From BS750m-G28 sp035527235 (GTDB lineage: Archaea > Thermoproteota > Bathyarchaeia > TCS64): a stretch of 13,672 nt of DNA. The notes under the pieces are model-generated. The model saw only the letters and a program-made list of their open reading frames with translations. It was not told the DNA's origin and made no database searches. The stretch covers positions 1 to 13,672 of the forward strand of contig DATLAV010000217.1 of assembly GCA_035527235.1 (NCBI GenBank), given 5' to 3'. Numbering within the stretch: the first letter of the stretch is position 1; each line of letters begins with the position of its first letter. The translations under genes were made by a program, and so were the position numbers. Shown piece after piece: positions 12,233 through 13,672 of this stretch.

Positions 12233-12904
12233 ATGGCAAAAAGAATTTTCAATTGGTTTACTCCAACTCGGGGCCAGAAGGTTCTCGAGATGGTCGAGGA
12301 GCATCTGGAGCTCACGCTGAACGCCGTCAGCGACCTCTACAAGATGGTCGATGCCTCATCACTGTGCATGGACGACGAGTGCAAGGGCTTCTTCGAGAGC
12401 GTCTCACAGCTGGAGATGAGGGCGGACGACCTGAGAAAGAAGATGGTCGACGAGCTCACGAGGAGCGAGATGTTCCCCGAGGAGAGGGACGACCTCATGG
12501 AGCTGGTACGGGCAGTGGACTGGGTAGCCGACTGGTCCAAGGAGGCCGGCAGGATACTCGTGCTCATCCCCTTCGACAAGGCGTCGGACGAGATGAAGGA
12601 AGCCGCCCGCAACATGTGCAGGGCAAACGTCGACTGCGTTAAAGTCTTGGCTAAATGCATCAATGTCCTGCCAACAGACCCCAAGGCGGCCCTTGATCTG
12701 GCTGACCAGGTGGAGATGCTGGAGGAGGAGCTCGACGAGCTCTACTCCATCGCCAGAGGGTACCTCGCAACCCAGGAGTTCCCCGACTTCACGATGGGCG
12801 CCCTGATCCTGCTGAACGAGTTTCTGGACGCGCTGGAGACCATCGCCGACTGGTGCGAGAACACCGCCGACATCGTCAGGGCCATTGCTGTCCGCAGGCA
12901 TTAA
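12233..12904 (+). CDS. DUF47 (PhoU-like) phosphate transport regulator
   Basis: This all-helical 223-residue protein matches the DUF47/PhoU_div family. It starts MAKRIFNWFTPTRGQKVLEM. The acidic metal-binding type motifs of PhoU folds occur in both halves: QLEMRADDLRKKMVDEL at 59-75, LVRAVDWVADWSKEA at 91-105, EMLEEELDELYSIA in the second half and DALETIADWCENTADIV near the end. In many prokaryotes DUF47 genes sit beside pit and are thought to gate the permease or signal phosphate status; PhoU relatives bind Fe or Mn at these acidic sites. It is on the same strand as pit and cytoplasmic. Several cysteines (Cys45, Cys50 and later ones) are visible but form no obvious motif. Confidence 0.92.
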   Translation: MAKRIFNWFTPTRGQKVLEMVEEHLELTLNAVSDLYKMVDASSLCMDDECKGFFESVSQLEMRADDLRKKMVDELTRSEMFPEERDDLMELVRAVDWVADWSKEAGRILVLIPFDKASDEMKEAARNMCRANVDCVKVLAKCINVLPTDPKAALDLADQVEMLEEELDELYSIARGYLATQEFPDFTMGALILLNEFLDALETIADWCENTADIVRAIAVRRH

Positions 12905-12941
12905 AATGAGGAAAAGAAGCTAAAAGGAGAGAACAAGCCGA

Positions 12942-13145
12942 CTACTCTTCGACGGTGATTGCCCCGGTCGGGCAGGCGTTGACGCAGGCCAGGCACAGGA
13001 TGCAGTCCTCTGCTCGGGCCGGGTCAGCCTTCTTTCCGCCGTCCTTGTCAACCATGTCGTAGACGTTCATCGGGCAAACCTCCGCGCATACACCCGCGCC
13101 CTCACAGGCGTCAAGGTCAACTATCACATTAGGCAAATCAGACAT
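12942..13145 (-). CDS. Seven-iron-type ferredoxin (one cluster lacks its second Cys)
   Basis: The 67-residue ferredoxin begins MSDLPNVIVDLDACEGAGVC. The first motif is C14-x2-A17-x2-C20-x3-C24-P: the second cysteine is Ala. The second motif, C48-ILC51-LAC54-VNAC58-P, is complete. By the usual ligand crossover, cluster I would use C14, C20 and C58 and so is probably [3Fe-4S]; cluster II uses C48, C51, C54 and C24 and should be [4Fe-4S]. It carries low-potential electrons in the cytoplasm. There is no N-terminal extension like that of the zinc-containing Sulfolobus ferredoxins. It is divergent from a second ferredoxin and an oxidoreductase gene, its plausible partner. Confidence 0.93.
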   Translation of the reverse strand: MSDLPNVIVDLDACEGAGVCAEVCPMNVYDMVDKDGGKKADPARAEDCILCLACVNACPTGAITVEE

Positions 13146-13177
13146 ACCTCTTATACGCGAAGTCTCTTTTCGCCATC

Positions 13178-13183
13178 TTTAAA
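13178..13183. promoter_or_regulatory. Shared palindromic TATA core between two ferredoxin genes
   Basis: tttaaa is its own reverse complement. Its centre is about 35 bases from both the plus-strand ATG (13215) and the minus-strand ATG (13145), predicting leaders of 8-9 bases both ways. A small inverted repeat gcgaa/ttcgc lies near the minus-strand start. Confidence 0.45.
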
Positions 13184-13214
13184 TCTTTTCCAATTCATCC
13201 TCTAACTGATATTT

Positions 13215-13454
13215 ATGGCTAAATTTCGCGTCGAGATAGACCGAAATATGTGCCAGGGGTTCGGCGCCTGTGTCGAGCTCTGCCCCGCCGCTTTCGACCT
13301 CTCTGAAGACGACGGCAAGTCCAGGCTCGCACAGGGCGTCCAGAGGGCTGACAGGGACTCCATCGAGGTCGATGAACTGGCCTGCTACGGTCAGGCCGAG
13401 GCCAGCTGCCCCTTCCGGGCGATCACCGTCACGAGGCTGGAGGAGGGGTTCTAG
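13215..13454 (+). CDS. Single-cluster ferredoxin, probably [3Fe-4S]
   Basis: The 79-residue protein begins MAKFRVEIDRNMCQGFGACV, then ELCPAAFDLSEDDG, and ends with ELACYGQAEASCPFRAITV. The first motif is C13-x2-F16-x2-C19-x3-C23-P, with Phe where the second cysteine would be. The other expected ligand is C65 in SCP. The second motif is missing, as in single-cluster ferredoxins, in which the leftover cysteines (here C23 and C57) can form a disulfide. With Phe, which cannot bind iron, at position 16, a [3Fe-4S] cluster is predicted. The gene ends with TAG directly next to the GTG of the following oxidoreductase gene, in the same frame, so it is almost certainly that enzyme's co-transcribed electron carrier. 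Confidence 0.93.
   Translation: MAKFRVEIDRNMCQGFGACVELCPAAFDLSEDDGKSRLAQGVQRADRDSIEVDELACYGQAEASCPFRAITVTRLEEGF
13439..13448 (+). promoter_or_regulatory. Strong Shine-Dalgarno for the oxidoreductase gene
   Basis: ggaggagggg inside the end of the ferredoxin gene lies 6 bases before the GTG at 13455. It fixes that GTG as an independent start. Confidence 0.65.
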
Positions 13455-13672
13455 GTGGAGATTACCTGCATCATCGGGAACAGCCTCTCCTTCCTCGTGG
13501 GCGGGGAGGCGGGCCAGGGGATAACCAGGAGCGGCTCCCTCCTGGGGAAGGCCATTATGAGAGGAGGGTTCCACGTCTACGGCGCCAACGACTACCCCTC
13601 GGTCATCAGGGGCGGCCACAACCTCTACCTCCTCAGGGTCTCCGACGAGGAGATCCACTCCCAGCACGACAG
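13455..13672 (+). CDS. 2-oxoacid:ferredoxin oxidoreductase, gamma-domain start of the alpha subunit (cut by window edge)
   Basis: Only 72 codons are present. They read from GTG as VEITCIIGNSLSFLVGGEAG, then QGITRSGSLLGKAIMRGGFH, VYGANDYPSVIRGGHNLYLL and RVSDEEIHSQHD. GGEAGQG and YPSVIRGGHN are marks of the gamma domain of pyruvate/2-oxoglutarate:ferredoxin oxidoreductases. In archaeal KorA-type alpha subunits this domain stands at the N-terminus, before the pyrimidine domain, which would fall beyond the window. The enzyme oxidatively decarboxylates 2-oxoacids to acyl-CoA and reduces ferredoxin, fitting the ferredoxin gene directly upstream. Whether it is a 2-oxoglutarate, pyruvate or other 2-oxoacid enzyme cannot be told. 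A separate gamma subunit remains possible. Confidence 0.88.
   Translation, partial: MEITCIIGNSLSFLVGGEAGQGITRSGSLLGKAIMRGGFHVYGANDYPSVIRGGHNLYLLRVSDEEIHSQHD

Noticed and set aside
1..13672. CRISPR array, tRNA, rRNA or classical insertion sequence
   Set aside because: No regularly spaced repeats, no cloverleaf with TTCGA-type arm that I could recognise, and no transposase were found by reading both strands.

Overview
This window comes from a GC-rich archaeon. It carries the two C/D-box sRNP proteins Nop5 and archaeal fibrillarin (FlpA), the chromatin protein Alba, an archaeal-type winged-helix regulator, archaeal-type RNase HII, and TATA-like boxes about 35 bases upstream of many start codons (short or absent leaders). 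A thermophilic or TACK-type lineage (Bathyarchaeia or Thaumarchaeota relatives) is my guess; nothing here fixes the lineage.

Layout: 1-423 is the start of pyrD (minus, cut by the window edge). 474-3106 holds an RNA/chromatin block: nop5, alba (opposite strand), a small Cys-rich protein and flpA. rnhB (minus) converges on flpA and shares a CTAG stop overlap. A winged-helix regulator follows. 4259-7375 holds two divergent GT4 glycosyltransferases that originally shared one promoter region. Between them lies about 0.7 kb of AT-rich foreign DNA with an orphan membrane protein gene and a fragment that looks like the C-terminus of a tyrosine recombinase. The glycosyltransferase promoter region is present on both sides of the insert, at a constant offset of 852 bp. 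7368-9702 holds an ogt-caiB pair (minus) and a divergent maf.

9815-12904 is a phosphate block: a Na/Pi-cotransporter family protein, a PiT-type permease behind an unusually long structured leader, and a DUF47 (PhoU-like) partner. 12942 to the end holds two head-to-head ferredoxins, both lacking the second cysteine of cluster I, and the start of a 2-oxoacid:ferredoxin oxidoreductase gene directly behind the second ferredoxin.

Most of the window is ordinary archaeal housekeeping. The part most worth a second look is the insert at about 5458-6174 with its duplicated divergent promoter. It looks like the scar of an integrated element that left both flanking genes intact. No CRISPR array, rRNA gene or recognisable tRNA gene was seen.
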